Source: JASLDZ01 sp964242895
Lineage (GTDB): Bacteria > Pseudomonadota > Alphaproteobacteria > Caulobacterales > Caulobacteraceae
DNA length: 64,000 bases
NCBI GenBank assembly: GCA_964242895.1
Contig: CAXTBN010000007.1
Location: forward strand, 5,470-69,469
Direction of reading: 5' to 3'
Of the stretch, positions 7,833 through 16,542 are shown piece after piece; the first letter of the stretch is position 1, and every line of letters begins with the position of its first letter. A program made the position numbers and the translations under genes. The notes beneath the pieces were generated by a model that saw only the letters and a program-made list of their open reading frames with translations, was not told the origin of the DNA and ran no database searches.

Positions 7833-8852
7833 ATGGCCCCCGACGCCGCCTCCCCAGTCCCCCACGAGCACGCCCATGACGGGGCCGCCCATGCGCACGG
7901 GCGTGGACACGACCACCACGGGCATGACCACGGGCGCGGCCATTCGCACGGTCACGGGCACGGCCACTCCCACGCCCCCGCCGACTTCGGGGCCGCCTTC
8001 GCGGTCGGCGTCGTCCTGAACACGGGCTTCGTCGTCGCCGAGACGGCCTACGGCGTCCTGGCGCACTCGGTGGCGCTGATCGCCGACGCCGGGCACAACC
8101 TGTTCGACGTCTTGGGGCTGCTCGGGGCGTGGCTGGCGGCGTCGCTGGTCAAGCGGCCGCCGCGCGGGCGGTTCACCTACGGCCTGCGCTCCTCGTCCAT
8201 CCTGGCGGCCCTCGCCAACGCCGTGATGCTGCTGGTGGCCGTGGGCGCGATCGCGCTCGAGGCCGTGCAGCGGCTGGCGCGGCCCGAGGCGGTGTCCGGG
8301 CGCACGGTGGTGGTGGTCGCGGCCGTGGGCATCCTGGTGAACGGGATCACCGCGGCCCTGTTCGCCTCCGGCCGCAAGGGGGACCTGAATATCCGCAGCG
8401 CCTTCCAGCACATGCTGGGCGACGCCGTGGTCTCGGCCGGCGTGGTGGCGGCGGGGCTGGTGATCGCGGTGACGGGCTGGGCGTGGCTCGATCCGGTGAC
8501 CAGCCTCGTGCTCGTGACCGTGATCGCGCTCGGCGCCTGGGGCCTGCTCCGCGACTCGGTGGCCATGAGCCTGCAGGCCGCTCCGGAGGGCATGGAGCCG
8601 TCGAAGGTGGAGGCGTTCCTGCGCCACCGGCCGGGCGTGTGCGAGGTCCACGACCTGCACGTCTGGCCCATGAGCACGACCGAGACGGCGTTGACCGCCC
8701 ACCTCGTCATGCCCGACGGCCACCCGGGCGACGCCGCCCTGGCCGCCCTGGCGCACGACCTGGAGCACCGCTTCGGCATCTGCCACGTGACGGTCCAGGT
8801 CGAGACCGATCCCGACCACCCCTGCGCGCTGGAGCCCGCCCACGTGGTGTGA
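7833..8852 (+). CDS. CDF-family zinc/divalent cation exporter
   Basis: 339 residues. A very His-rich cytosolic N-terminus (residues about 11-50, repeated HGHGHGHSH type) precedes six membrane helices. Helix 2 has ALIADAGHNLFDVLG and helix 5 FQHMLGDAVVSAGVV, which supply the paired His/Asp zinc site of CzcD/ZitB-type proteins, and the C-terminal domain (VHDLHVWPMSTTETALTAHLV) is the usual ferredoxin-like cytosolic dimer domain. It exports Zn(II), perhaps Co or Cd, in exchange for protons. It follows the retropepsin gene by 61 nt on the same strand and converges with the M20 peptidase gene. Metal specificity is family inference. Confidence 0.92.
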   Translation: MAPDAASPVPHEHAHDGAAHAHGRGHDHHGHDHGRGHSHGHGHGHSHAPADFGAAFAVGVVLNTGFVVAETAYGVLAHSVALIADAGHNLFDVLGLLGAWLAASLVKRPPRGRFTYGLRSSSILAALANAVMLLVAVGAIALEAVQRLARPEAVSGRTVVVVAAVGILVNGITAALFASGRKGDLNIRSAFQHMLGDAVVSAGVVAAGLVIAVTGWAWLDPVTSLVLVTVIALGAWGLLRDSVAMSLQAAPEGMEPSKVEAFLRHRPGVCEVHDLHVWPMSTTETALTAHLVMPDGHPGDAALAALAHDLEHRFGICHVTVQVETDPDHPCALEPAHVV

Positions 8853-8866
8853 GCGGGCGGCCGTGC

Positions 8867-10297
8867 TCAGGCCGCGACCGCTTCGCGCACCGGCGCGCTC
8901 GCCTTAAGCCCCGTCGACAGCTCCAGCAGCGCCCGCGCCCAGGAGCGCGCGCCCTTGTGGAAGCTCTTGAGCTCGTACTTCTCGTTGGGCGAGTGGATCT
9001 GGTCGTCGTCGAGCGCGAAGCCGGCCAGCACCACGTCCATGCCCAGCTCGCGCGCGATGTCGCCGGCGATGGGGATGGAGCCGCCGCCGCCGATCAGCGC
9101 CGCGGGCACGCCCCACTCGGCCGTGAGCGCCGCCTCAACCGCGCGGATGGCGGGGTTCTCGGGCGAGAGCGACAGGGCGGGCGAGCCCTGGCGGTCCCAG
9201 AAGCTGGCGGTGCAGTCCGCCGGCAGACGCGCCTCCACGTGATCCTTGAAGGCGCGCCAGACCGCCACCGGGTCCTGCGTCCCGACGAGGCGGAAGCTCA
9301 CCTTGGCGTGCGCCTCGGCGGGGATCACCGTCTTGAAGCCCTCGCCCGTGTAGCCGCCCCACAGGCCGTTGATCTCGGCGGTGGGCCGCGCCCAGGTCTG
9401 CTCCAGCGTTGAGCGGCCCGCCTCGCCCGCGGGCTCCGACAGGCCGACCGCGCCCAGGAACTCGGCGTTGGTGAAACCCAGTCGATCCCAGGACGCCTTC
9501 ACCGCGTCGGGCGTCTCCTCCACACCGTCGTAGAAGCCGGGCAGGGTCACGCGACCGTCCGCGTCGCGCAGGTCGGCCAGCACGCGCGTCATCACCGCCA
9601 GCGGGTTCCTCGCCGCCGAGCCGTACAGCCCCGAGTGCAGGTCGCGGCTGGCCGCGCGGATCGTCACCTCGCCCGCCGCCATGCCGCGCAGGGAGAGCGT
9701 GATCGCCGGCGTGGAGGCGTTCCACATGCAGGTGTCGCAGATCAGCGCGCAGTCGGCGGTGATCTCCGCCCCGTGGTCGCGCAGGAAGTCCGGCATAGAG
9801 CGCGAGCCCGACTCCTCCTCGCCCTCCAGGAAGATGGTCACGCGGCACGGCAGGGCGCCGGTGGCCGCCTTCCACGCGCGGCAGGCCTCCACGAAGGTCT
9901 TCAGCTGCGCCTTGTCGTCCGACGAGCCCCGCCCGCGGATCAGCTGCGAGCCGTCCGGCCGCGTCTCTACAGCCGGGGCGAAGGGGTCGCTGGTCCACAG
10001 GTTCAGCGGGTCCACGGGCTGCACGTCGTAGTGGCCGTAGAACAGCACGTGCGGCGCGCCCGGCGGCCCGTCGTGGCTGCCGACCACGAAGGGGTGACCG
10101 CCCACCGTGCTCTCCACGATGCGCGAGGCGAAGCCGATCTCCGCCAGTTCGGCGCGCATGAACTCCGCCCCGCGCCGCACCTCGGGAGCGAAGGCGGGGT
10201 CGGTGGAGATGGTCTGGATGCGCATCAGCGCCATCAGGCGCTCCAGCGCATGCGGCAGGTCGGCGTCGAGGCGGGCGAGGACGGCGTCTAGGCTCAT
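8867..10297 (-). CDS. M20-family metallopeptidase (dipeptidase/carboxypeptidase type)
   Basis: 476 residues beginning MSLDAVLARLDAD. Expected di-zinc ligands and catalytic residues are present: His and Asp in FYGHYDVQP, Asp in RGSSDDKAQ, the Glu pair in EGEEESGS, Asp in ICDTCMWN, and the last His in DDQIHSPNEKY. The insert between the motifs has the length of the lid/dimerisation domain. Probably a cytosolic dipeptidase, since there is no signal peptide. It begins 11 nt after the TrmJ-like stop on the same strand, so the two are likely co-transcribed, although no functional link is apparent. The ATG at 10297 was chosen because the longer upstream frame runs through the methyltransferase gene. 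Confidence 0.9.
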   Translation of the reverse strand: MSLDAVLARLDADLPHALERLMALMRIQTISTDPAFAPEVRRGAEFMRAELAEIGFASRIVESTVGGHPFVVGSHDGPPGAPHVLFYGHYDVQPVDPLNLWTSDPFAPAVETRPDGSQLIRGRGSSDDKAQLKTFVEACRAWKAATGALPCRVTIFLEGEEESGSRSMPDFLRDHGAEITADCALICDTCMWNASTPAITLSLRGMAAGEVTIRAASRDLHSGLYGSAARNPLAVMTRVLADLRDADGRVTLPGFYDGVEETPDAVKASWDRLGFTNAEFLGAVGLSEPAGEAGRSTLEQTWARPTAEINGLWGGYTGEGFKTVIPAEAHAKVSFRLVGTQDPVAVWRAFKDHVEARLPADCTASFWDRQGSPALSLSPENPAIRAVEAALTAEWGVPAALIGGGGSIPIAGDIARELGMDVVLAGFALDDDQIHSPNEKYELKSFHKGARSWARALLELSTGLKASAPVREAVAA

Positions 10298-10308
10298 GGG
10301 CGCGTCTC

Positions 10309-11076
10309 CTACTCCTTCGCGGCTTTCGCGGCGAGCCGCTGGAGCGTCCGCCCGCGCCCCTTCACCAGGGCGGTGATCACGCCGCGCAGGCTGCGCACCT
10401 CCTGCGAGGTGAAGCTGGCGCGGCTGAGCGCCACGCGCAGGTTGCGGACCATGGAGGGCCGGTTCTCCGGCGGGAAAAAGAAGCCCGAGGCGTCCAGCTC
10501 CGCCTCCAGGTGCTCGAACAGCCGCAGCGTCTCCCCCCCGTCCGCCGGCGGCGCGAGCGGGTCGGTGAAGCGGGCGGGCGCGGCGCCCTCCGCCTGCAGG
10601 ACACCCCATTCGTAGGCGGTCACGGCCACGGCCTGCGCCAGGTTCAGCGAGCGGAAGCGTGCGTCCACCGGCACGGTCAGGATCGCGTGCGTCAGCGCGA
10701 TGTCGCTGGTCTCCAGGCCCGCCCGCTCGGCCCCGAACAGCACGCCCGTGCGCCACCCCTCCTCCGCCCGGACGGCGAGCTCGGCCACCGCCTTGCGGGG
10801 CGTGCGCACGGGCAGCTGGGTCTCGCGCGGACGGGCGGTGGCGGCGAACACGAGCTGCAGGTCGGCCACCGCCGACGCCACGTCGGGGAACACGCGCGCC
10901 CCGTCCAGCGGCCAGTCCGCGCCTGACGCGGAGGCCCAGGCGCGGTCCTGCGGCCAGCCGTCCCGCGGGGCCACGAGGCGCAGCTCCGACAGGCCAAAGT
11001 TGGCCATCACGCGGGCGGCCGCGCCGATGTTCTCCGCGAGCTGCGGGCGGTCGAGGATGACGACGGGCGCAGTCAC
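10309..11076 (-). CDS. TrmJ-like SPOUT RNA 2'-O-methyltransferase
   Basis: 255 residues, GTG start. It has the SPOUT (TrmH/SpoU class) motifs: motif 1 VILDRPQLAENIGAAARVMA, motif 2 GVLFGAERAGLETSDI, motif 3 FRSLNLAQAVAVTAYEWG, which build the knotted S-adenosylmethionine site. The C-terminal extension (RLFEHLEAELDASGFFFPPENRP) is characteristic of TrmJ, which methylates the ribose at position 32 of tRNA. Without a search I cannot exclude a related TrmH-group rRNA enzyme. It is cytosolic and the first gene of a two-gene group with the M20 peptidase. About 250 nt separate it from the divergent glycine-zipper gene. Confidence 0.85.
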   Translation of the reverse strand: MTAPVVILDRPQLAENIGAAARVMANFGLSELRLVAPRDGWPQDRAWASASGADWPLDGARVFPDVASAVADLQLVFAATARPRETQLPVRTPRKAVAELAVRAEEGWRTGVLFGAERAGLETSDIALTHAILTVPVDARFRSLNLAQAVAVTAYEWGVLQAEGAAPARFTDPLAPPADGGETLRLFEHLEAELDASGFFFPPENRPSMVRNLRVALSRASFTSQEVRSLRGVITALVKGRGRTLQRLAAKAAKE

Positions 11077-11259
11077 GCAACCACCGTGCAGGTCGTGCGG
11101 ATCGTGCAGGTTCGCCGGCTCATCCCGTCCATTCTAGACGCGCGGGACCGCGGCGGGTGCAAGTCTTCCGATGAGCGGCGCCCGCCTCGCGTGGACAGGC
11201 CCCGTTCATGTCGGTTCCGCCACAAAGCGGTCGGTCGGCCGCGCCGCGCCGCATCCTCT

Positions 11260-11276
11260 CGCCAGCTTGGGCGTTG
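11260..11276 (+). promoter_or_regulatory. upstream element shared with the Gly/His-rich gene
   Basis: CGCCAGCTTGGGCGTTG, 47 nt before the start of the glycine-zipper gene. The same sequence with two changes (CGCCAGCTTGAGCGTTA) lies before the Gly/His-rich secreted protein at 57938. A shared promoter or regulator site is possible. The rest of 11077-11323 shows no gene. Confidence 0.3.
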
Positions 11277-11323
11277 GATGGGTCGGAACGGGGTGACCTG
11301 CTTTGAGGACCTCCAGGAAAGGC

Positions 11324-12025
11324 ATGACCATGCGCAAGATCTACATCGCCGGGGCGCTCGCCCTGGCGGCGGCTGGGGCCCTGCCCGCGGTCGCATCGGC
11401 CGACACCCGCTGCATCAACCCGCAGACGAACACCGGCACCGGTGCGCTCGTGGGCGCGGCGGGCGGCGCCGCGGTGGGCTCCGTGCTCGCCGGCCGGCAT
11501 TCGCGCGGCGAGGGCGCCTTGTTCGGCGCGCTCGGCGGCGCGATCCTGGGCGGCGCAGTGGGCCACAGCCAGGTGCGCTGCCCCGACGGGTACTACGCGT
11601 ACGACGACCAGACGCGGCAGTACTATGACAACAACGGCGCCGTGTATGCGCCGCCGCCCGGCCCCGGCTACGGCCCGCCGCCTCCCGGCGCCTACGGCCC
11701 GCCCCCGCCGCCCGGCGCGTATGACCGAGGCCCCGGTCCCGGCTACGCCGGCGGTGGCGCCGACTACTACCACAGCGCGCCGCAGGGCCTGCGCGAGCGG
11801 ATGGACTGGGCGGCGACCCGTATCGACCGCTCGGCCGAGCGCGGACGCATCGATCCGCGCGCAGCGGACGACGCCCGCCGCGACCTGGCCGATATCCGCC
11901 GCCAGTACGCCCGCCTGAGTTCGCGCGACGGCGGCCGTCTGAACGGCGCGGACCGGCAGTACATCAACGATCGCCTGAACCGCCTGGCGCAGAACGTCCG
12001 CTGGGACTCGGCTTCCGGCTACTGA
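11324..12025 (+). CDS. exported glycine-zipper, Pro/Gly-rich envelope protein
   Basis: 233 residues. Signal peptide of about 24 residues (IYIAGALALAAAGALPAVASA). The mature part opens with a glycine-zipper pair (TGALVGAAGGAAVGSVLAG and LFGALGGAILGGAVG, about 40-80) of the kind found in small outer-membrane proteins such as SlyB/RcpA-like factors. A PPPPGAYGP-type Pro/Gly/Tyr repeat follows (about 105-145), then a helical charged C-terminus (DYYHSAPQGLRERMDWAATR ... NDRLNRLAQ). Probably envelope-associated; role unknown. AGGA precedes both ATG codons at 11324 and 11330; either could be used. A strong terminator follows the stop. Confidence 0.75.
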   Translation: MTMRKIYIAGALALAAAGALPAVASADTRCINPQTNTGTGALVGAAGGAAVGSVLAGRHSRGEGALFGALGGAILGGAVGHSQVRCPDGYYAYDDQTRQYYDNNGAVYAPPPGPGYGPPPPGAYGPPPPPGAYDRGPGPGYAGGGADYYHSAPQGLRERMDWAATRIDRSAERGRIDPRAADDARRDLADIRRQYARLSSRDGGRLNGADRQYINDRLNRLAQNVRWDSASGY

Positions 12026-12055
12026 GGACCGTCCTCACGGGCTGACCTGAAGGAG

Positions 12056-12083
12056 GGCGCGGGGCTTCGGCTCCGCGCCTTTT
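12056..12083 (+). terminator. intrinsic terminator with UUCG tetraloop
   Basis: Ten-base-pair stem GGCGCGGGGC / GCTCCGCGCC (one G-U pair) closed by a TTCG loop and followed by TTTTC, 31 nt after the glycine-zipper stop. It isolates that gene from icd. This is the clearest rho-independent terminator in the window. Confidence 0.85.
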
Positions 12084-12147
12084 CTCATGGCGGGTCCGCC
12101 GCTATGAGGAGCGCCGCTCGAGCCCCTCCCCGCTTCCGGAACCCCTG

Positions 12148-13377
12148 ATGGCCCTGTCCAAGATCAAAGTCGCCAACCCCGTCGTCGACCTCGACGGCGA
12201 CGAGATGACCCGGATCATCTGGAAGCTGATCAAGGACAAGCTGGTCTTCCCCTATCTCGACCTCGAGCTCGACTATTACGATCTGGGGATGGAGCACCGC
12301 GACGCCACCGACGACCAGGTGACGGTCGACGCCGCCCACGCGATCCTGAAGCACGGGGCCGGCGTGAAGTGCGCCACCATCACGCCCGACGAGGCGCGCG
12401 TGAAGGAGTTCGGCCTCAAGAAGATGTGGAAGTCGCCCAACGGCACCATCCGCAACATCCTGGGCGGCGTGATCTTCCGCGAGCCGATCATCTGCGAGAA
12501 CGTGCCGCGCCTGGTCCCGGGCTGGACCCAGCCGATCGTGGTCGGCCGCCACGCCTTTGGCGACCAGTACCGCGCGACGGACTTCCTGTTCCCCGGCAAG
12601 GGCAAGCTGACCATCAAGTTCGTCGGCGACGACGGCCAGACTATCGAGCACGAGGTGTTCCAGGCCCCAGGCGCGGGCGTGGCGATGGCCATGTACAACC
12701 TGGACGACTCGATCCGCGACTTCGCCCACGCCAGCTTCCAGTACGCCCTGAACCGCAAGTACCCCTGCTATCTCTCCACCAAGAACACGATCCTCAAGTA
12801 CTACGACGGGCGGTTCAAGGACATCTTCCAGGAGGTTTTCGACGCCGAGTACAAGGACAGGTTCGCCGAGTTCGGCGGCGTCTACGAGCACCGGCTGATC
12901 GACGACATGGTGGCCAGCGCGCTGAAGTGGTCGGGCGGCTACGTTTGGGCGTGCAAGAACTACGACGGCGACGTGCAGTCCGACATCGTGGCGCAGGGCT
13001 TCGGCAGCCTCGGTCTGATGACGTCGGTGCTGCTCACGCCCGACGGCCGCACCGTCGAAGCCGAGGCCGCGCACGGCACCGTCACCCGCCACTTCCGCCA
13101 GCACCAGCGCGGCGAGTCGACCTCCACCAACTCGGTGGCGTCGATCTTCGCCTGGACCCGCGGCCTCGCCCACCGCGCCAAGCTCGACGGCAACGCCGCG
13201 CTCGACCGCTTCGCGCACCAGCTGGAGAAGACCACCGTCGACACGGTGCAGTCCGGCTCCATGACCAAGGACCTGGCGCTCCTGGTCGGCGACCAGCAGG
13301 GCTGGCTGACCACCGAGGGCTTCCTCGACAAGGTGAGCGAGAACCTGGAGCGCGACATGGGCGCGGCGGGCGCCTGA
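12148..13377 (+). CDS. icd: NADP-dependent isocitrate dehydrogenase (eukaryote-type subfamily)
   Basis: 409 residues. It oxidises isocitrate to 2-oxoglutarate in the TCA cycle with NADP. The N-terminus (VVDLDGDEMTRIIWKLIKDK), the substrate loop KSPNGTIRNILGG with the catalytic Ser, and FREPIICENVPRLVPGW are typical of the homodimeric IDH subfamily shared by alphaproteobacteria and eukaryotic cytosol/mitochondria, not of E. coli-type IDH. The Lys and Asp ligands (KYPCYLSTKNTILKYYDG; DDMVASALKWSGGYVWACKN) and the NADP segment AHGTVTRHFRQHQRGE are present. Cytosolic, housekeeping. It is followed after 14 nt by the DUF2939 gene. Confidence 0.96.
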   Translation: MALSKIKVANPVVDLDGDEMTRIIWKLIKDKLVFPYLDLELDYYDLGMEHRDATDDQVTVDAAHAILKHGAGVKCATITPDEARVKEFGLKKMWKSPNGTIRNILGGVIFREPIICENVPRLVPGWTQPIVVGRHAFGDQYRATDFLFPGKGKLTIKFVGDDGQTIEHEVFQAPGAGVAMAMYNLDDSIRDFAHASFQYALNRKYPCYLSTKNTILKYYDGRFKDIFQEVFDAEYKDRFAEFGGVYEHRLIDDMVASALKWSGGYVWACKNYDGDVQSDIVAQGFGSLGLMTSVLLTPDGRTVEAEAAHGTVTRHFRQHQRGESTSTNSVASIFAWTRGLAHRAKLDGNAALDRFAHQLEKTTVDTVQSGSMTKDLALLVGDQQGWLTTEGFLDKVSENLERDMGAAGA

Positions 13378-13391
13378 CGCTCGGAGCCGGC

Positions 13392-13976
13392 GTGCGCCGC
13401 TGGCTGACGGTCCTGGGCGTGGCGGCGGCGCTGTTCGCCGTCACCTTCCTCCTCTCGCCCTACTGGACGGTGTGGCGGCTGTCGCAGGCGGTCAAGGCGG
13501 GCGACGCGCGCGAGGTCGTGGCGCTGACCGACTTCCCCGCCGTCCGCGCCAACCTGAAGCCGCAGCTGGACGGCTGGCTGCGGCGGCGCGCCGAGCACGA
13601 CCGCGGCAAGCACAGCGGCTGGCTCGCCTCGTTCGAGCTGATGCTCGCGCCGCAGCTCCTGGGCAGCGCCGTGGACATGGTGGTCACGCCGGACAACCTG
13701 ACCGCCATGCTGCGCTCCGGCCGCCCGCCGGACTTCATCAGGTCCGCGCCGCCGCCGGACGACATCGCGACGCCGGCCGAGGCCGGGCCGCGCGAGCCCG
13801 CGCCCACGCACGCCGTGCGGCTGGGCTACGAGGGCGGCGACTTCGACCTGTTCCACGCCGACATCGCCAACCGCGCCCACCCAGACCGCAGCGTCACGAT
13901 CAAGCTGGTGCGCCGCGGCGTGCTGCGCTGGCGCGTGGAGAGCGTGGTGCTGCCGCCGTCGGTGCTGCGGCCCTGA
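13392..13976 (+). CDS. DUF2939 membrane-anchored protein
   Basis: 194 residues, GTG start at 13392, 14 nt after icd. A single N-terminal hydrophobic helix (WLTVLGVAAALFAVTFLLSPYW) anchors a periplasmic domain. The conserved opening SPYWTVWRLSQAVKAGDAREVVALTDFPAVRANLKPQL is the DUF2939 signature: a short helical repeat plus beta segment (YEGGDFDLFHADIAN ... VTIKLVRRGVLRWRVESVVLP). The function of this family is unknown. It is probably transcribed with icd but has no obvious metabolic tie. A hairpin lies in the gap to the convergent L20 gene. Confidence 0.8.
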   Translation: MRRWLTVLGVAAALFAVTFLLSPYWTVWRLSQAVKAGDAREVVALTDFPAVRANLKPQLDGWLRRRAEHDRGKHSGWLASFELMLAPQLLGSAVDMVVTPDNLTAMLRSGRPPDFIRSAPPPDDIATPAEAGPREPAPTHAVRLGYEGGDFDLFHADIANRAHPDRSVTIKLVRRGVLRWRVESVVLPPSVLRP

Positions 13977-13984
13977 ACGCACGA

Positions 13985-14014
13985 AGGCCGGCCGGCGTCT
14001 CCGCCGACCGGCCT
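13985..14014. terminator. hairpin between convergent genes, probable terminator
   Basis: Thirteen-base arms (AGGCCGGCCGGCG / CGCCGACCGGCCT, one mismatch) around a TCTC loop, between the DUF2939 stop and the rplT stop. There is no T-run on either side, so termination may be weak or bidirectional. Confidence 0.45.
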
Positions 14015-14033
14015 CCAAGCGAAGCGCGCGGGC

Positions 14034-14396
14034 TTAGGCCGCGGGGAGCGCGGCGCGGACCTGTTCGGCGATGGCTTTGAAGCCCGCTTCGTCGGCGCCG
14101 GCGATGTCGGCCAGCACCTTGCGGTCGAGGTCGAGGCCGGCGAGGTCCAGCCCGTGCATGAACTGGCTGTAGGTGAAGCCCTCCAGCCGCGCCGCCGCGT
14201 TGATCCGCTGGATCCATAGCGAGCGGAAGTTGCGCTTCCTGACCTTGCGGTCGCGGTAGGCGTACTGGCCGGCGCGGTCCACGGCGGCCTTGGCGGCCCG
14301 GATGGTGTTCTTGCGGCGGCCGTAGAAGCCCTTGGCCTGCTCCAGGACTTTCTTGTGCTTGGCGTGGGCGGTGACGCCCCTCTTCACGCGTGCCAT
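14034..14396 (-). CDS. rplT: 50S ribosomal protein L20
   Basis: 120 residues, full length. It opens MARVKRGVTAHAKHKKVLEQ and contains the highly conserved GFYGRRKNTIRAAKAAVDRA and RDRKVRKRNFRSLWIQRINA segments that bind 23S rRNA during early 50S assembly. It follows rpmI by 48 nt. In many bacteria L20 also represses the infC-rpmI-rplT operon, but here infC is separated by about 3 kb, so that control could act only on rpmI-rplT. Confidence 0.98.
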   Translation of the reverse strand: MARVKRGVTAHAKHKKVLEQAKGFYGRRKNTIRAAKAAVDRAGQYAYRDRKVRKRNFRSLWIQRINAAARLEGFTYSQFMHGLDLAGLDLDRKVLADIAGADEAGFKAIAEQVRAALPAA

Positions 14397-14444
14397 GTCA
14401 TCTCACCTGTAATCTTGAATGGGGAACGAAGGAACGGGCCGGCT

Positions 14445-14642
14445 TCAGCCGTAGGGCATGAAGTGCTTGATGGCCTTGGCGTCCGGATCGGACATCACCT
14501 TGGTCCCGCGATTGGTGCGGATGTACTTGGAGTTGTGGCTGAGCAGACGATGGCGCTTGCCGGCGACGCCGGCCTTCACGTGCCCGGAGGCGGTGATCTT
14601 GAAGCGTTTCTTGACGCCCGACTTGGTCTTGAGCTTAGACAT
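14445..14642 (-). CDS. rpmI: 50S ribosomal protein L35
   Basis: 65 residues. MSKLKTKSGVKKRFKITASG and the basic AGKRHRLLSHNSKYIR segment are diagnostic of L35. The frame remains open far upstream, but the ATG at 14642 begins exactly at the conserved N-terminus (an ATG two codons earlier is also possible). GGAA lies directly before it. First gene of rpmI-rplT; a 118-nt space separates it from the M28 peptidase stop and must hold its promoter unless it is read through from upstream. Confidence 0.97.
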   Translation of the reverse strand: MSKLKTKSGVKKRFKITASGHVKAGVAGKRHRLLSHNSKYIRTNRGTKVMSDPDAKAIKHFMPYG

Positions 14643-14760
14643 TTCCATGCGGGTGAGCGGCGAAGCCCCCCGTCCTCTGTAGGCATGACGAACCGCCCAG
14701 GCATGTCTAGGGCCCGGCCGTTCGGAAGGCGGCGCTTGTAACGGACAAGCCGCCGCGAGG

Positions 14761-16383
14761 CTAGCCCCCGCTCGGGTCGGGGTAGCGGAACGGGTCGCTG
14801 TCGGCGGGCTGTGTGGGTGCGGCGTTGCGCGGCAGGGGCTCATCGCGGTCGGCCGCGGCGAGCAGGAACGCGGCCATGATCACCGCGGCCTGGCGCATGT
14901 CGGCGGCGCGCAGGTGGTCGTAGGTGTCCATGTCGGTGTGGTGCACCACGCTCTCGTAGTCGAGCGGGTCCTGGATGAACTGGAAGGCGGGCAGGCCCAG
15001 CCTGCTCATGAACACGTGGTCCGTCGAACCCGTGGCGCGCGCCACAACCGTCGAGGCGCCGAGCGAGGCGAAGGGCTGCAGCCACTCGCGGAAGATCGGC
15101 GCCACGGCGAAGTTGCCTTCCGTGAAGATTCCGCGGATCTTCCCTGAGCCGTTGTCCAGGTTGAAGTAGGCGGCGAGGTCGCCGTAGCCCGGCCGCGGCG
15201 TGATCGGGAAGGTCGGTGCGCCGTAGTAGGGCCCGGCGTCGGCCAGCGCCCTGACCGTGTTCGCCGGGCGCGCGGCGATGTACTTGTCCACGTAGGCGTA
15301 GGAGCCCAGGAGCCCCTCCTCCTCCCCGGCCCAAAGGGCGAAGCGGATGGTGCGCTTGGGGTGCACGTCCATGGCGGCCAGCAGGCGCGCGGCCTCCATC
15401 ACCACCGCCGAGCCCGCGCCGTTGTCGGCGGCGCCGTCGCCCGCCACCCAGCTGTCCAGGTGCGCGCCGGCCATGACATAGCCCGCCTTGGGGTCGCGGC
15501 CGGGGATGTCGGCCAGCACGTTGTTGGCGCGCGTGTCGCCGTCGACGAAGCGGACCTGGCTGTCGATCTCCAGGGTGACGGGGCCGAGCTTGGCCAGGCG
15601 CGCGAGGCGGCGGTAGTCCTCTGCGCCCATCTCGACGGCGGGCAGCGGCGGCGTGTCGCCGACGCGAAAGCCGTTGCCCTCGCCGTGCAGCCGGCCGTCG
15701 TCGGAGCGGGACATCACCACGTAGGCGAGCGCGCCCTCCGCCTTGAGGAACTGCTCCAGCTTGCGGCGCGCGCCGATGCGCTCGACGGTGCGCGCGTCAG
15801 CTCCGGCGTCGGTCTCCGGCTGGCGATAGTCACTGAGCTTGGCGAAGTCGGCGTCGGTCCAGCGCTTGAAGGGCGGCTCTAGATCGTCCCTGGGCGGAGC
15901 GGGCCAGCTCACCAGCACGATCTTGCCGCGCAGCTTGCCGCGGTAGTCGGCGAAGTTCCGCTCCGGATCGCGGAAGCTCACAGGGGCCACGACGACGGGC
16001 GCGGTGAGCGTGCCCTTGGTCGGCGGCGTCCACGCGGTGGGGATCGCCTTGAGCACCTGCACGCGCGGGGTCACCATCCGCACCGTCGACTTCTCGATCT
16101 CCCACCCGCGGCCGAACTCGAACGGGTCGAGGCGCACGTTCTTGAGGCCCCACTCGCGAAACTTGCCGCTGGTCCAGGTCTCCGCCTGGCGCATGGCGGG
16201 CGAGTTGGTCATGCGGCCGCCGATCTCGTCGGACAGGTGCGCCACGATCTGCATCACCTGCCCGTGGTTGAATTCAGCGTCGGCCAGCCGATTGACCGTG
16301 TTCGGGTCCACGCCCTGGGCGGCGAACGCCGGCGAGGCCAGGAGGGCGGCGGAGGAGACGGCGGCGGCGAGACGATGGCGCAT
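14761..16383 (-). CDS. secreted M28-family zinc metallopeptidase
   Basis: 540 residues with a signal peptide (RHRLAAAVSSAALLASPAFA). The catalytic peptidase domain occupies the second half: His-x-Asp in AHLDSWVAGDGAADNGAG with the bridging Asp, the Glu pair in ALWAGEEEGLLGSYAY, and the last His in GSTDHVFMSRLGLP. A PA-type insert domain seems to precede it (VVVAPVSFRDPERNFADYRG ... GALAYVVMSRSDD). This is the layout of secreted aminopeptidase / carboxypeptidase Q-like enzymes. It acts on peptides in the periplasm or outside. The start at 16383 was chosen for the signal peptide; the frame extends 28 codons upstream. It sits between infC and rpmI on the same strand. Confidence 0.9.
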   Translation of the reverse strand: MRHRLAAAVSSAALLASPAFAAQGVDPNTVNRLADAEFNHGQVMQIVAHLSDEIGGRMTNSPAMRQAETWTSGKFREWGLKNVRLDPFEFGRGWEIEKSTVRMVTPRVQVLKAIPTAWTPPTKGTLTAPVVVAPVSFRDPERNFADYRGKLRGKIVLVSWPAPPRDDLEPPFKRWTDADFAKLSDYRQPETDAGADARTVERIGARRKLEQFLKAEGALAYVVMSRSDDGRLHGEGNGFRVGDTPPLPAVEMGAEDYRRLARLAKLGPVTLEIDSQVRFVDGDTRANNVLADIPGRDPKAGYVMAGAHLDSWVAGDGAADNGAGSAVVMEAARLLAAMDVHPKRTIRFALWAGEEEGLLGSYAYVDKYIAARPANTVRALADAGPYYGAPTFPITPRPGYGDLAAYFNLDNGSGKIRGIFTEGNFAVAPIFREWLQPFASLGASTVVARATGSTDHVFMSRLGLPAFQFIQDPLDYESVVHHTDMDTYDHLRAADMRQAAVIMAAFLLAAADRDEPLPRNAAPTQPADSDPFRYPDPSGG

Positions 16384-16542
16384 CGGAAGCCCTGGCTGAT
16401 CGGAGAGCGTGACCGTAGCCGCCGACGCCCCGCGTTCAAGGGCGTCCGCCGGGTGAGGAGCCCGCATCGGCGGCGACGGCCTAGGCGTCAGCGCGCGGCG
16501 CAGCTACGCTCGCCGCCGTCGGTCATCCGGGGAGGCGGTGCG

